Of a DNA stretch of 64,000 nt, positions 63,892-64,000 are shown one piece after another. The notes beneath the pieces are model-generated. The model was not told the origin of the DNA. It made no database searches and saw only the letters and a program-made list of their open reading frames with translations. Numbering within the stretch: the stretch's first letter is position 1; each line of letters opens with the position of its first letter. The translations under genes and the position numbers were made by a program. Origin of the DNA: Sphingomonas sp. DG1-23 (GTDB lineage Bacteria > Pseudomonadota > Alphaproteobacteria > Sphingomonadales > Sphingomonadaceae); assembly GCF_030730875.1 (NCBI RefSeq), contig NZ_JAVAMA010000013.1:124001-188000 (forward strand), in the 5' to 3' direction.

Positions 63892-64000
63892 GGTGGGCGG
63901 TCTCGTGTCTTCGGGGCGCACCCCCTGCCGGCGCGCGCCCAAGATGGTCGCCGATAGCCGATCTTCAATCCCGCCGCGCCTGGACAAAATGTCTGGTGCG

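Overview
The window is chromosomal DNA of a GC-rich alphaproteobacterium, most likely Sphingomonas or a close relative in the Sphingomonadaceae. This rests on protein styles and signals rather than a marker gene. The signs are a SciP/DUF1153 CtrA-inhibitor homologue, an alphaproteobacterial-type SOS box (GTTC-N7-GTTC) in front of an imuA-imuB-dnaE2 mutagenesis operon, Ku plus LigD, and a dense population of palindromic intergenic repeats. I see no rRNA, tRNA, CRISPR array, prophage, integrase or transposase. Genes are tightly packed, often with 4-base start/stop overlaps.

Layout. 1-12.7 kb: end of a pterin dehydratase gene, an SDR oxidoreductase, a two-gene osmoprotectant ABC importer (ATPase, then a permease fused to its substrate-binding domain), a secreted GH3 beta-glucosidase with a coupled aldose 1-epimerase, a DUF445 membrane protein, and an RND efflux pump with its adaptor. 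12.7-18.7 kb: two small GlsB/YeaQ-type membrane proteins, a SIMPL protein, SciP, tRNA thiolase MnmA, and an overlapping phzF-like / CDF transporter / pdxH operon. 18.7-22.7 kb: the Ku-LigD end-joining pair, then a GIY-YIG nuclease gene lying between two copies of a palindromic repeat. 22.7-31.9 kb: an ATP-grasp/alpha-E fusion with a transglutaminase (a little-understood peptide-ligation module), a DnaJ-like co-chaperone, a BrkB-family membrane protein, fabI, a less GC-rich three-gene cassette that looks like a toxin-antitoxin-type import, a GNAT acetyltransferase, aroC and a small secreted low-complexity protein.

31.9-45.2 kb: purA, a very large multi-PAS/GAF hybrid histidine kinase, an FAH-family hydrolase, a secreted VOC protein, and the SOS-controlled operon imuA-imuB-dnaE2 with a 2'-5' RNA ligase-like gene as fourth member. 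45.2-56.4 kb: a secreted M3 oligopeptidase, a flippase-like polysaccharide exporter, polA, a 2OG-Fe(II) oxygenase, a beta-lactamase-fold serine hydrolase and nadB. 56.4-64 kb: a secreted PHB-depolymerase-like esterase, a ketoglutarate-semialdehyde-type dehydrogenase with its FCD/GntR regulator, a trypsin-domain autotransporter and a group III truncated haemoglobin.

The most distinctive feature is the palindromic repeats. At least six sequence families occur, two of them with perfect 29-bp inverted arms. They are not confined to spacers: one copy lies in frame inside ligD, two unrelated copies lie in frame inside imuB, and one supplies the apparent Shine-Dalgarno of the ABC permease gene. One family also brackets the GIY-YIG nuclease gene, making that nuclease a candidate partner for repeat spread. 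All functional statements come from reading the sequence; no database search was run.
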